The notes beneath the pieces are model-generated. The model ran no database searches. It was not told the origin of the DNA and saw only the letters and a list, made by a program, of their open reading frames with translations. A DNA stretch of 64,000 bases from assembly GCA_004009845.1 (NCBI GenBank), contig RMBW01000027.1, positions 62,001 through 126,000 on the forward strand, read 5' to 3'. The position numbers were made by a program, and so were the translations under genes. Source of the stretch: Davidsoniella eucalypti. Lineage: Eukaryota > Ascomycota > Sordariomycetes > Microascales > Ceratocystidaceae. Below, in pieces: positions 10,695 through 22,764 of the stretch; the stretch's first letter is position 1; each line of letters opens with the position of its first letter.

Positions 10695-13386
10695 TTGCCA
10701 TTGTTGGATAGGGTTTACTGATGACGACTTAGGGTTGTGTCGCGTGGTATACTTATAGATATCGATCTTTTTATGGACAGAAAATGTATATATATATAGT
10801 AATGACCAACAACTCGACTCAAATGCTTGTAAAAGGTTAAAAAGGGCTTAAAATCCATCATTGTACGTAATTAGTTTGCTTGGAATTCGGGCATATTTGC
10901 CGAAGAGAAAAAAAAAGAAGAAAAAAAGAAAAAAAAAGAGTGGACTCTTGGTACAACAACATGATGAATCACAACAACAATTTTTTTCATCATTTATGAG
11001 CCTTTTTTGAATACGTTACGAATATACTAATACAGAAGGCTTCCATCGGCATTCTTTTATTCAGTGTAAGGAGGGGAATGGGTGGAGTTGCTGGCTTAGA
11101 TATATGTGCAACTAAGTTGGCGCTAGTTAGAAAGCCATATTGCTACAGTGAGTTTATCAGGGCAAATGAGGACCTTGTTGGGCTATCAGAAGCCTACGAA
11201 ATGAGAGTGCAAAAGAAAAAGAAGAAAAAAAGGCCATACATATGCTGACTGACCAGACTAAAACCAAGGAGGCATAAGGTAACAAGCAAAGTATAAGCAC
11301 ATCATGCCTTTCTCCGGTAGATGTATGAATACCGATCATGTTACTTCAACAATCATACTCTATGTCGAAAGAGATCGTTTTGATGTGTCCATAGTACTAC
11401 TCTCTGGTATCAGAGAGTTCAGTAGAGAAATAGTAGCAGTAACAGCGATACTTGGCTTGGTTGCATTACCGTACTAGAGTTACTCCGGAAAAAAAAAAAA
11501 GAAGGGACCGAAATGAGCTACCAAAACCGGTCGAGTTACTCCCCAGCTCGAGGATTTGTTGCGTGCAACACGAGTAAGTATGACATCAAAGGTAAAATAT
11601 CGACTCTTTTAGGTGTCTTCTATGTACATACAAGTACGTAACATACAAGTATATGTACTAATATATAACTACATAGCAGACTCCTCTCGACCTTTTAGTC
11701 ACAACATCGCGCTTGAAGGCTTGTGGGATATCGAGAAAAAAAATGCAACTTGCTCGGTGTTGGTCGGATGATGGCCCGAATACTACTCTTAGCTAGGATA
11801 TATGGGGGGCATAAGGGGAGAACAACTCGAGAGCTCTTAGGTCTTATGGCTCCTACTGACACAATATGTGATGATACTTGGGTGGAAAGCAGTAAGGCTA
11901 TACTACCAGTCTTTCGCTAGACAGTCAAGAACTCGGTGAAATAACTATTCAAGACGACCATATCCCAGCAATAAGGCAACAAGGTGTAACATAGGAAACA
12001 ACCGAAGAAACAGAAAACTCGTCAGGTCAGCTGGTCTCGAATCTTGCGTAGCCTAGGACCAATAAGCTAGACACGAAGTCCATAGTAGGAAAAAATAAGA
12101 TATGTATTATCTACAAGAAGAACCAACTACTAGTATGACAATATAAAAAAAAATAAAGTAAAACAGAGCAGCTATAGTTACATATAGAAGAGACGAGAGT
12201 TCGGCTCACTTACCTTTTTGTGCCTTCCTTCGCTCCCCTCAGACTTGAAAGGTGTATTTGGTCGGTGAAAGAACGAGCGAAGAGCCAGTCAAAAAAAAAG
12301 AGAGAGAATAAATAGCCCGTTGTTGGTTTTTTTTGCTAGCTCATTTATAGTGAGAAATTTTTTATGTTTTTTTTTTTCTTCGGAGAAGGAACTTGGGTTA
12401 AGATCCTTAGACCGGCGATGTCGGATTCTAGAAAACACATGAAAAATTAACGAAGAAATATATGTACATAAGGGAACCTATTTGTAGTTTAGCGTTGAAG
12501 GAGAAAAAACAATAGAAAAGTCTGACAGGAAAAAAAGGGAATTATACATGTAAATGTGCATATGTATATCAGTATCATCTGTAAATATCGGCATCCAAGT
12601 CCGCTTGTGGTGTTGCGTTGGAATCTTTTGTGTACTAAAATCTGGGCTGTGAAAGACGGCGCCGGCTGCCGAACGTTCAGCCGTTGGCAGCTGGCGACGA
12701 GTGTTTTTTTGTAGAACTACATATACACTGGATATCATATGCTTTTGATCGTATGAGGGCTGTGACAGAAAAAGGCCATAATCTTATGATACTGACACAG
12801 AGATACAAGAAGAAACTATCTATAGCCTCACCATATAGTATACTACCGATTTCTATACATTAAATGTCGAATTTCATTTACTAAGCATAGTATCTTTTTT
12901 TTTTGGGAGAGAAAAACAAAATGTATCTAAATGAGGGGCTTCTTGGCCCGGATATTCAACTTATAGAAAAAAATATATATATTAAGAGTAATTTTGGGGG
13001 TTTTTTAATTCAATTTATTTTATTAAGGTGGAAATGGAGCTCTTGATAGCTATGTGTAATTTTGGGTTAGTTCAGAGTGTTATGGTTGACTTTTAGTGGT
13101 GATTATTATCTTTTTTTTTCAAATATTTTTTTTTCAAGGTCAGACTCCCTGTAACGATTGACTAAGAGAAATTTCGGCTGTCCCAATTAGGAAAGGGGTT
13201 TTTTTTTTCTGCCGTAATTTTTGAAAGCTGCCCCTCAAATTTTTTTAAACTTTTTTTTTTTGTAAATGAAAATTAAGATGGATAATTCCCAAAAGAAATT
13301 GTAAATTTTGTTATAAGTGATTTTTGCACGGTCATTGCAGATTGGGAGATTTGAGGTTTTTTTTTTAAATATTTTTTTTTTTAATT

Positions 13387-13410
13387 TATTAATCTTATGG
13401 AGCTATAGAG
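13387..13410. repeat. Dispersed short repeat, copy 1
   Basis: The segment attaatcttatggagctat plus the next bases matches 53480-53502 at 21 of 23 positions. Both copies follow an A/T-rich run (about 20 bp of tttaat-type sequence). It is probably a relic of a dispersed element; the full extent is not visible. Confidence 0.5.
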
Positions 13411-13654
13411 CTATGAAGACTGAGATCTGAAGTTGAATTTTCATTGATCTATCAAACTAAGATATCTTGAATGCAATGTCGAGTAAAGTGGTCCTTTCAA
13501 ACCCATTTCTTTCTATTCTTCTGGTCAAACATGAAGTATAAAAGTACAGACAGGCAAAGAAGAAAACAGTCAATTAGAAGATTCAGTTTTTCAGTTTGTC
13601 AGTCTATATATTTTCAAAATATCAGAAAAGTAGTGAGTATATTTTTAAGGGGAT

Positions 13655-13695
13655 GTCAAATATGGAGGCGGTGTGTCAAATACGGAAAGCGGTGT
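13655..13695. repeat. Two-copy tandem repeat of about 20 bp
   Basis: The units tgtcaaatatggaggcggtg and tgtcaaatacggaaagcggtg lie back to back and differ at few positions. They are GC-richer than the surrounding AT-rich DNA. The motif could be a transposon end, but no partner end was found. Confidence 0.6.
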
Positions 13696-14950
13696 AAACT
13701 TGTTTCTCTAGTCAATCATTATAGTACCAGGAATCTGCCTTGTTATTTTTATTTTTTACCCCAGATAACAAAACGTAAATAGGCAAATGAACATTGATTT
13801 TTATGGCCATTTTTTGGCTTATCATCCTGAGAAGTTTAAATATTTTATGTAGTTAAACTTGATTTAAATTTCCTTCAAAGATTAGATATTATTGGCTCTA
13901 TTGTATCGATTACTCGATTTGATAGGCTCAAGCCAAGCTCTCAAAACGATAGTAAGTTGTAGAGTTGTACAAGAAGTTCGAGGATGTCTTGTATTATCAT
14001 AAATCTTTACTTGAAAGTGAGCAAGAAACAAAAATCTGCTGATTCGGAGACAATTTGGAACGTTGGAAGCCCAGGCTGATTGATATACATATAAAGGGGT
14101 TCTCTCTATGTTTTCTTTGAGATAAGCAAATCATGATGTTGGAAGTGTACGATTCATCATCACAGATATACAACTAGACTTGGTCCATCACCAGCTTTTC
14201 TTTTCTTATTAGTTTCTACATATTTTATTTGGCTGTCAATTATAACAACGCACGCACCCAAAATGCGTGACGCATCCCCGGAAGTTCCGCCATCCAAGCC
14301 AAGGAATAAAGAAGAACCTTTGTCGAGGTTTTCTGCTGTTCCCTTTTTGGTGATGCTTATCTCGACTCGACAGGAAAAACTCTGTGATTTTCTGGTTGGA
14401 TCAATTTTTTTTTTTGGCTGGGAAAGATAAGAACCAAGACATGGGGAGTAAATTAAACCATATTTTTGTTCCTATTTTTTTTTTCATTTTCATACTGCTA
14501 AGCAAGGTCATGAGACTAGTCTAGGGAGCTGATATCAGCCCGAAAAAGGTTCTTGTGCTTGATATGGCTTAGACTAGCCTGATGCAAAACAGTATGTACT
14601 TTTAATATGGAAACCTCGTATAGAAGATACTTGGTCAAGCTGTTATCTCTGAGTTTTCGCGTTACCCCAACTTTTTCTGTCTTTTTTTTTTTTAGCCCGC
14701 CTTGTAGCCAAGATCTTTCATAAGATATCAGCAATTGAATGGCGTCAGGACAGGAAAATCCAAGGATAAGCGAAGAAAAGACGACGATTGATAACCAGAT
14801 AAAAAGACCGCCAAATCCCTGCCAGGAGAATTTGTGCGTTCTTCTTTTTTTCCTTCCTCTATATAGAAGTACTTTTTATTCTTCTATTCCCTTCCCATTG
14901 CAACTGCGGAGATGGCGCCAAAAACGCTCCAACTAACAACAACAAAAAAC

Positions 14951-17900
14951 AGCAGCAAAGCTAAAAGGCTGTAGAGATGACTAGCCACAACCGGCATTGC
15001 AAAATCGGTCTGGGGGTACCTAAAGCTTGTCCATTTCTTTTTGCTATTAAATCGCTCCATGTATCACCCAATTGCCGGCGTCTGTCAAATATCCAAGTCA
15101 CAAAAGGGCTTCCAGGATTGATGTATTTTTCTTCATTTTTCTTATATAATTTCCATAAATTTTCGATCCACTTCACGCCCCTCCATACAAAAAAGCACGT
15201 GCTATGCAGTCTCTACATCGCAAGTTCAGGAGCCGGAGCAGTTGCAGCTTCTGCCAAGCAACAGATACTGCGTCAAGTTGTTTGCTTGTTTCTATGGTCT
15301 TCTTTCTCTGCCTTGTTTTCTACATAGCAAGCAGTTGTAGTCAAATTCCGAGCTGCGGTTGGGAATTACCTTAGTCTCAGTGCAATACATACAGCAGGGA
15401 GTCTGCACTAGGAAAATAGGTAGAGTACAGCTCGGCAGGAGCCAGCTTGCCATTTGTTTATCAACGTGTACAAATATTTTCTCTATCTCTCCTTCTCTTT
15501 CGATCATGTTCCTTGGCTTTATCTCTCGACGCTTAAATCCAGTGCCACCTTGTCTCGTAACATGCCAGTGGCTTAATTTTTATCTCTGCCTTCGCCCTGA
15601 ATTGAGGCAAACTGCACTGGCAGTGAGTGGTGCAGCCGATAAAGGACATAATAGTGGATATCTATTGCCCTATTTTTACTAACATCTTGCTTCTTCTCTG
15701 CTTTAACTGCCTCTGCTATGTAATTGCATGCAACAAACCCCACGATTACACATTTAAGCGACCCCTTGATGCCGGTGCCCCTCTTTGTACCAAGCTCAGC
15801 CAGACACGCTTCTTGGTTGTAGTAGCTGCAGCTGCTAGTCGAGGAATCATCGTGCTCAAATCGCCTGGTTCTGTGTTGTCGCCAACATTAATAGTTGGAG
15901 ACCATGTCTGCATGTTTTTTGGGGATTTTTTTCTTTTGGGGCGATGTGAAAGAGCTACTCCTGTCTCTATTGTTATACGACTATCATGTTGATGCCTCAA
16001 TCCGGTCATTAGCTTGCATGTGTGACGATGTAATACATTGAGTGAAAGACCGAATCAACGCAAAATACATGCGAATCTACGCACAGTATGCCAACACGCA
16101 GTTTTCTTATCGCAACAGTCTTTCCAACCATCACTGTTGTATGTCATATCTCCCACGAGGAATGTGACAAATATGTCGATGATGCAAAATGCAGATTCAA
16201 ATCAAGAGAGAAAAAAAAAGATAATAAACCAGCCCTTAACTTTTAGAGTAAACAACACCCAGAAAGGCAAGAGGCTTAACGCTCAAAAGAGAGGCAACTG
16301 CCGTTTCAAACAGACATACGGCAGGTCTTATAATCTATCTGTAATCTACATTGTACATACATCGCAGTTGCAGTGGTGCTGCTCTGTGTTCCTTCCGTGT
16401 CTGATATCTTGGTTGTTGGTCTTTCCGTTTGCCATTGCTATCTCTATCTATCTCTTGTGATTTGTGTGATTGGACTGGCTGCATTGTGTCTCTTCTTTAT
16501 CTCTCTGCCTCTCTGTCTCTCTGTCCCCTTCCTCCCTTTGATTTCCCTCCCATCAGGACCTGCTTTCCTCTTTTCCATCTCTGCTCATTGTTTTGCAGCC
16601 TCGTCTCTCCATCGTCGGATTTTCCCACTCTTATGTCCCATCAAGGCTATCTTCATACTAATCCATTCGCCTCGACTCAGAGCCGAGACCCTAAGTTGGC
16701 TGTCAAGTCGTCTTCTTTTTCCTGCTTTTCACTCTATTGAACGAACCAACCCTTGTCCGCTGTTTTTGCTGGTTTCGGCCACTTACAAAGCGTTTCTACT
16801 CCTAATTGGATTGCGCCCCGCACTAGAAGCTCGTTGGTTCTTTATCTGTGGGCTGTTGCTTTCGGCTTATTATCGTCATTCACTTCGAAAAATCTACGGA
16901 CGACGAAGAGGACGGCAAAGCCAAAGCTTGGACGTTTAACACCAGAAGAAATCGCTGCTGTGACGCCATCTCTGATATTGCTTTGCTGCTGGCTGCCGGC
17001 TATTGTTTACTGTTAACGGATTGATGGACTGGCTCACGATACGATCCCGTCCTTACGCCATTTAATCCTCCCATCCCTCTTGGTGTGGTTATCGCAGTTA
17101 TCAATTATCTACTATCTCATCGATATTCTGTTGTCTGATCGCTCCAACCAATCTTCAGCCATCTCTCTATCTTTCTTTTTCTCACTACCCCTTTCGCCTC
17201 TCCCTCTCTTCTCATAGTCAGTCGCCTCGTCCTTTGATAACAATCATCTGACGCCATTCTCAGCAAGCACTGTCACCGCCATTACTGACTGGCCTGACTG
17301 GCTAGCTTTTCTTTTTTTCCTTCCATATCTCTGCGTTGTGTTTGCAAAAGGCAACAATCAATTAAACACCCGCCATTTTAAAGATTTAACCACGATCAAA
17401 GCACATCCGCCAGAACCAAACAAGCAAAAAAATCTTTAGAACAAAAAGAATCCACCCGCTTAAAGAACTAGAGCCACTTTCAACCCCACCGCCTAAGTCG
17501 GGCTGCTGGCACAAACTAAATTTGCTCTATTTTTTTTTCTTCCTTTGGCTCCTTCTGTCTTGAATCTTTTTGTCCTTCTCGATTTTTGTACCATTCTCTG
17601 GCGCTCAGTTGTTGATTGCTACTGCGGCTATAATCCCCGGCGCTCTCTAGGACACTATCACAGCTTCTTTATTTTGTCCCCTAGGGCCTTACAGCGCTAT
17701 ATCCAACCAGATACTGGCCTCCTGACCCCGCGACATCAGGCTTTCTTCTTTTTCTTTCGTCATTATTCACTCCCTTGGTCACTGGGTTCTCTAATGAACA
17801 CAGTCGTACATCGCAACTGAACCATATTCAATCAGGTAGGCAGTATATCCATCAATCCACAATAGTAACTACACCCTGCCACAGGCAAGACTGTGTTCAT

Positions 17901-19188
17901 GCCCCCAGACCAGGTCCACTAACTGACTGACTAGCGGCCACCGAAAAAAGCCTGTAGCTAAACGTGGTGTACCATTCACTACATCGATTGGTGCTTGCTT
18001 GAGCATAACGACATATCGACCTGCATCTAGCCCACCGGCCGTCCAATTCTCTTACCTCAGCGATTCTCTGCCACCGGGCCATCTTTTACGTTTTTACGTT
18101 TTTTTTACTGCGAGAAAACTACCGCCCAAATCGCTCTATTTATGCACGCCCCCAGCTCGTCTACTTCGTGTTGTTGCTCTTCTTGTCGCCCTATCTCGTT
18201 TGCACTATCTCTTACATCGCTGTACACCCGCCCCCTTCTTCTCATCAATTCTTCTCTTTTAATACCTCTAAAACTCAAAAAGGAGTCTTGGCCGCTTCAA
18301 TAATCACAAGAGACCATAGAAAAGAACCATATCTTTCTTTAATTTTTATAACTGACTTGGCGTTGCTCCGCGTGTCTATATTGCCTTCTGGTCATACTTT
18401 GGCTCTAGCTGCCACTTTGGATCGAATCCATTTCTTCCTACTGCTATTACTTCTTCCTATCCGATTTTCTCTCTTTTTCCTTTCCTCTTTTAACCACCGT
18501 TGTCTTGGTTGTTTATTTCCCAAAAACAAACACCAGTCACAAATTCTGTGATATCTCACAACCATATGACCGCACACTCTTGCTGTCCGTGTATTTCCTG
18601 CACTCTGCACTATATACTCCGCATTCTTTCCTGAGGCTCACACTGCATTCTGCACTCACTGCCTAATTTGCTACAGCCCAGACTCTTCAGACAAGCACAT
18701 ACCGTTCTCTGCTCTGAAATTTATACAAAAACTTAAACCCCATTCAGATCTACGGCACAGGCCTTTCTTCCAACGACCAAGCCAAGTGCTACTGCTGCAG
18801 CATCTACAGATCAACAAACCAGAAGCTAAACGCTTACTACATCCACATCTCTCTTCGTACCATTCCCCAGCCTGCCGACACCTCGACTACACACTGGCTT
18901 TACTACGCTCGCTGGTTCTGCTTATACCACCACCCCACCTATACGCACCTGGACGCACCCTAACCAACCATACACGCGCATTGTACCGCATTTCACTTTA
19001 CCTTTTCATCGTTGGTAATATTCTTCCGGTCCGTCTAAAATCAAGTGTCGTATTTTCTTCCGCCTTGACTCGCCTGTGTGCCAGTTGCCATTGGCTTCTC
19101 TTTTCTCCTCTTCCTCTCAGAAACCCCAAAGAAGGGGAAACAAAACAAGCAACAGTGCATTGCAGCTGTTGAAAAAGAATAAAAAAAC
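14951..19188. promoter_or_regulatory. Long pyrimidine-rich region upstream of nmrA
   Basis: Over 4 kb with strong C/T bias on the plus strand, most marked from 16370 to 19100, ending just before the nmrA start. No coding gene is supported. Open frames such as 16373-16939 are Leu/Ser/Phe-rich products of the CT bias and have no recognisable domain. Strand asymmetry of this kind is common in fungal promoters and long 5' leaders, so much of this stretch may be promoter and 5' UTR with possible unannotated introns and upstream ORFs. The transcription start cannot be placed from sequence. Confidence 0.45.
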
Positions 19189-20673
19189 ATGCCAGCTCAA
19201 CTGACCGGACTTGGTCTGCCTATCCGGCCTGCACCCTCTCGCGAAACTATTCATGTGTCAACTGTTGCTCCCATAAATGTCCCACCAGTTCCAAAGCCCC
19301 GCACTCACAAGCACTCGCGATCTTCATACTCGGAACTATCACCTCTTACTACTCGGAATAGTTCTCACACCTTCCGTCCCTTCAAACGCCAAATGTCCGT
19401 CCCCGACAAGACTATCGCCGTAATCAACGCTAGCGGTCGTCAAGCCGCCTCTCTTATCCGGAATTGCACTGCTGTTGGCTACCATGTGCAAGCGCAGCTT
19501 CGCAATCTAGAAGGCGTTGTTGCCACCGAAGTTTCTACAAATCCCAATGTCCATTGCCTGGTCGGTGAATTATACACTCGCACAAAGCCTACCACCGAAG
19601 CAAATCGCGACGTTACCAAGAACGGCCCCATTTCCGGGGTCGGCATTAACCACCAAATTCTCGACGATGTCTTTCAGGGCGCCGAACTGGCCTTTATCAA
19701 CACAACATTCTATGGCGACGAAGTAAATATCGGCAAGGCCATTGTCGACGCAGCTCGTCGTTCGGGAATTCAATACTTGGTTTATTCGTCAATGCCTGAT
19801 CACTCGAGCTACGACAAGAACTGGGAAGCTTTACCTTTATGGGCTACCAAACAAAGAATTGAAGAATACATTGAACAGTCAGGCATCCCTTCCACGTTCG
19901 TCTACACCGGCATCTATAACAATAACTTCACCTCCCTCAAGTACCCTCTGTTCTGTATGGATCAACAACGAGATGGTTCATTCGTTTGGCAAGCACCTTT
20001 CCACCCAGACGTCAAGTTACCTTGGCTCGATGCTGAGCACGATGTTGGCCCGGCCATCCTCCAAGTTTTCAAGGACGGCCCCAAGAAGTGGCATGGAAAG
20101 AGAATTGGTCTTGCCTATGAGTTGCTAACTCCCATTGAGGTTTGTGAGACGTTTTCCAAGGGTATCGGTTGTTCTGTCAAGTATATCCAGGGCCCCATCG
20201 AGATCGAAGTTCCCATTCCAGCCGGATATCGAACTCAGCTTGAAGCTCTTGGGCGTTTATTCAGTCTTGGCAAAGACGATCCATCCAAGCAACCTCCATA
20301 CTTTGGAGATATCACCCTAGAAAAGAACTGTGTTGATCAGTCTATGGCTCTTTGGGAGGCTCCCCGGAACCTAGCAGAGTACGCACGTGAAGTGTTTCCT
20401 CTAGAGGAGCAGGCCAACGGTATGAAGTGGATGTTGGCGGATGAGTCTCTTTCCAGAGCTGCCAGTGCCCTTAGCCTTAATAGAGCCATCATCCCACCCA
20501 ATGGTGGCGGTAACGGAGGTATCGAAGCTGCGCTTCAGCCACCGCCTCCCAAAGAGGATGACTACGATTCTTACGACGAAGACGACGACGACGACGAAGA
20601 CGAAAACGAAGACGAAGAAGAAGGCCTTACAATGAAAGCTCGCAAGCGGGATGAAGAACAGTGGCTAGCTTGA
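19189..20673 (+). CDS. nmrA: NmrA/Nmr1 nitrogen metabolite repression regulator
   Basis: Single-exon protein of 494 residues. From about residue 72 it matches the NmrA family closely: KTIAVINASGRQAASLIR (Rossmann dinucleotide-binding turn), ELAFINTTFYGDE, YLVYSSMPDHSSY, FVYTGIYNNNFTSLKYPLF, LPWLDAEHDVGPA and EYAREVFPLEEQANGMKWML. NmrA proteins bind NAD(P)+ without normal dehydrogenase activity and restrain the GATA activator AreA/NIT2 when preferred nitrogen is plentiful. Two features are unlike the classical protein of about 350 residues: a 68-residue Pro/Ser-rich N-terminal extension, and a C-terminal tail with a D/E run (residues about 456-478) followed by a basic patch. Met69 (19393) sits where the classical protein begins and could be an alternative start. 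The PTR2 peptide transporter lies convergently 2 kb downstream. Confidence 0.93.
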   Translation: MPAQLTGLGLPIRPAPSRETIHVSTVAPINVPPVPKPRTHKHSRSSYSELSPLTTRNSSHTFRPFKRQMSVPDKTIAVINASGRQAASLIRNCTAVGYHVQAQLRNLEGVVATEVSTNPNVHCLVGELYTRTKPTTEANRDVTKNGPISGVGINHQILDDVFQGAELAFINTTFYGDEVNIGKAIVDAARRSGIQYLVYSSMPDHSSYDKNWEALPLWATKQRIEEYIEQSGIPSTFVYTGIYNNNFTSLKYPLFCMDQQRDGSFVWQAPFHPDVKLPWLDAEHDVGPAILQVFKDGPKKWHGKRIGLAYELLTPIEVCETFSKGIGCSVKYIQGPIEIEVPIPAGYRTQLEALGRLFSLGKDDPSKQPPYFGDITLEKNCVDQSMALWEAPRNLAEYAREVFPLEEQANGMKWMLADESLSRAASALSLNRAIIPPNGGGNGGIEAALQPPPPKEDDYDSYDEDDDDDEDENEDEEEGLTMKARKRDEEQWLA

Positions 20674-21863
20674 GTGTATGTATCATCAGATAGTACAGTC
20701 ATAGTTGGTTTCTTTGTACTTTCTCATTTGTTTTCCGGCTGGTTTTTTTCTTTTGTTCTTCTCTGATCGACGGATATTTACTCGGCCAGACAAATGGCCA
20801 TGATGATTCATGACTTTTTTCAACCCTTTTCTTTTAACTTCCAAATCCCAACTCCTTCCTACTTATTGCATCTGACAATCATCACTTCTTATGCTCTCTG
20901 TGTGCAACTTTTGGTTGTGTGCGATGAGCTTTTGGTCAGCTTACGGTCTTTAACAAGCTCTTTTGTGTAATTTTTGTTGATTATTTCCTGGTTGTTCAGA
21001 TTCCTTAACCTCTAGCTTTAGGAACTGGTTAGCTATGGAGACAGTCATTATCTTTTACACACTTATTCCTCCCTTTCATTTATTTTCACAGAAAGATCTT
21101 CTTTCTCATTGCATCCGGAGTTTCGTGATCTTTTTTCTCGTTTGCTATGGTCTATTTTCACCAACATTTCTCTCCTTCTTACTGTACCTCCTCTTTTGCC
21201 ATTATCAACAAACACATGTTTTCTACCATCTTTCATTAAACCTAAACAAACTATTGTTCTTTTTTCTAGTTTCCTTTTTTTGTCAATAAAGTTTCTTAGG
21301 CGTCGGTTGGAACTTGAGGTAGAATGATGAAAAGTAAAAAAGTTTATTTTCCTTTTTTCTTTTACAATCTTTTTTTTAATTTGATACATAACTATGGGTT
21401 TTATTTTCATTATAAGTAGTTATTCTTTTTTTAGTTCTAAAAAATGTTTGTAAGAAATAATAATTTTCAAATGTCAACATTTATTCTCTTTTGTAAGGAA
21501 AGTAGGTAGTAATCAATATTTGTATGCAACTCTTTTAAACCCTGGTCAGTTATTGTTTTTTGTTTTTTCTACGAAGTACAGCGGTTTTGTCGTCGGATCA
21601 GTCTCTTGCAAGTAACAGTAACTCCATATACACAGTATTATAACTGTGTTGAATACTGTACCTACCGTTTTGTTTATTTCTATACTCAGTGGAAACTGGT
21701 CATCATCTAGAGGCCTTAGTTGACAAATAAGAAGGACAGTGATGAAATCTGTTATGAGATGTTGGAATTGTGCCTATAGGCAGATTTCACGATATCCCCC
21801 CTTTAATAAGTTGAAACTATAATGTCTGTTTATGTCATAACTAAAAGATTATATATATTTAGG
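20674..21863. other. AT-rich spacer downstream of nmrA
   Basis: The 3' region of nmrA, then T-rich sequence to 21560. No gene is supported. Open frames at 21035-21410 are composition artefacts on both strands. Confidence 0.5.
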
Positions 21864-22085
21864 CTAGTACATAGTGTACATCCCATTGGCAGCGATAACA
21901 GCCTCACAACGAGTCTTCATAGGAACTAAGGAGTTTTCATGAAGGTACTCGTTGCTAATATTGTCCCAAGCCTCTTGAACTGCATTTCCCCCGGCGAAGA
22001 GTCTCCAATAAGTTTCTTTGGGTATATAACTTCATCTCATGCCAAACAAGCTTCGATCGGGTTGCCTGAACGGGACTGTGCAATC
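21864..22085 (-). mobile_element. Degenerate Tc1/mariner transposase, 3' end
   Basis: On the minus strand the frame ending at TAG 21864-21866 reads AVQEAWDNISNEYL, then LVPMKTRCEAVIAANG and ends YTMY. This is the standard C-terminus of Tc1-type DDE transposases (xxxEAWxxI...LxxSMxxRxxAVIxAxGxxTxY). Just upstream, in two other frames, are NPIEAC and WHEMKLYTQRN, matching the NPIE-W-x-x-K block that follows the second catalytic Asp region. At least two frameshifts separate these pieces and the catalytic D,D,E part is missing, so it is a dead relic. A neighbouring 58-residue open frame (22104-22280, minus, Gln-rich) may belong to the same insertion but is not a recognisable transposase part. Terminal inverted repeats were not found. 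Confidence 0.78.
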
Positions 22086-22764
22086 AACAACTGTTGTTGA
22101 ATCTCATGGTATTCTCTTGCTCTGACTTTCGAACTGGTTTGCTTCTTCTGCAATGTCATTGTTGGAGCTGTTGCAGTTGTCTTGAAATTCGTGTTGTTCA
22201 CGTGCCTCTTGGCTTCTGAAAGCTTGGATTCTTTGGGATCTTTCTTGAAGTCTAAGCTCCAGATTTGGTATTATAGACATAATTAGTAGTTGTATAGTGG
22301 TCAATTTGTATAGTAGTATATTGGTATAATGGTATGGTGATATATCAGTATTGTTTTATAAGTATAGTAATCGTGTTGTGTTATATCTGAAAGGAAGAAA
22401 AAGGTGTCGAAAGGTGACTATTATTCAGAAAAGTTAAAAGTGGAGAAGCCTAAAGCAGGTGCCTACGACAAAAGCCAAAAATCCAACCGCTGTACTGTAC
22501 ATGAACAATTACGTCATTTCAGTGCACTTAGCATATGACAAAAATATTATAATTAATCTAATGTGACTACGAATAGGTTGATGTTCCATACATGTTATAC
22601 CATATTGTCAAGCACGCACACTTTCCATAAATAATTTGTTGGTCCGTAAAGATTATACTACAAGTATCATAAAATATAGTGAACAGGAATGTAATTTTTC
22701 GAAGATTGTGATTATTTTGTTGGTTTTTTTTTGTTTCTGATTTTGAAGTTTCTTCATTACTCCT

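Larger units (their letters stand above)
10695..14950. other. AT-rich gene desert, 4.3 kb
   Basis: No supported gene. From about 12900 to 14700 it is very AT-rich with many T8-T10 runs, consistent with decayed repeat or heterochromatin-like sequence. It includes a near-tandem 20-21 bp duplication at 13655-13695 and a short dispersed repeat near 13387-13410 that recurs at 53480-53502. Open frames are short and low-complexity. Confidence 0.5.

Noticed and set aside
12001..12060. Possible tRNA T-arm-like sequence (ggtctcgaatc)
   Set aside because: No matching acceptor stem, anticodon arm or D-arm could be found around it.
16373..16939. 188-codon hydrophobic open frame upstream of nmrA
   Set aside because: It lies in CT-biased DNA, which translates to Leu/Ser/Phe on any such strand; there is no domain and no credible start context.
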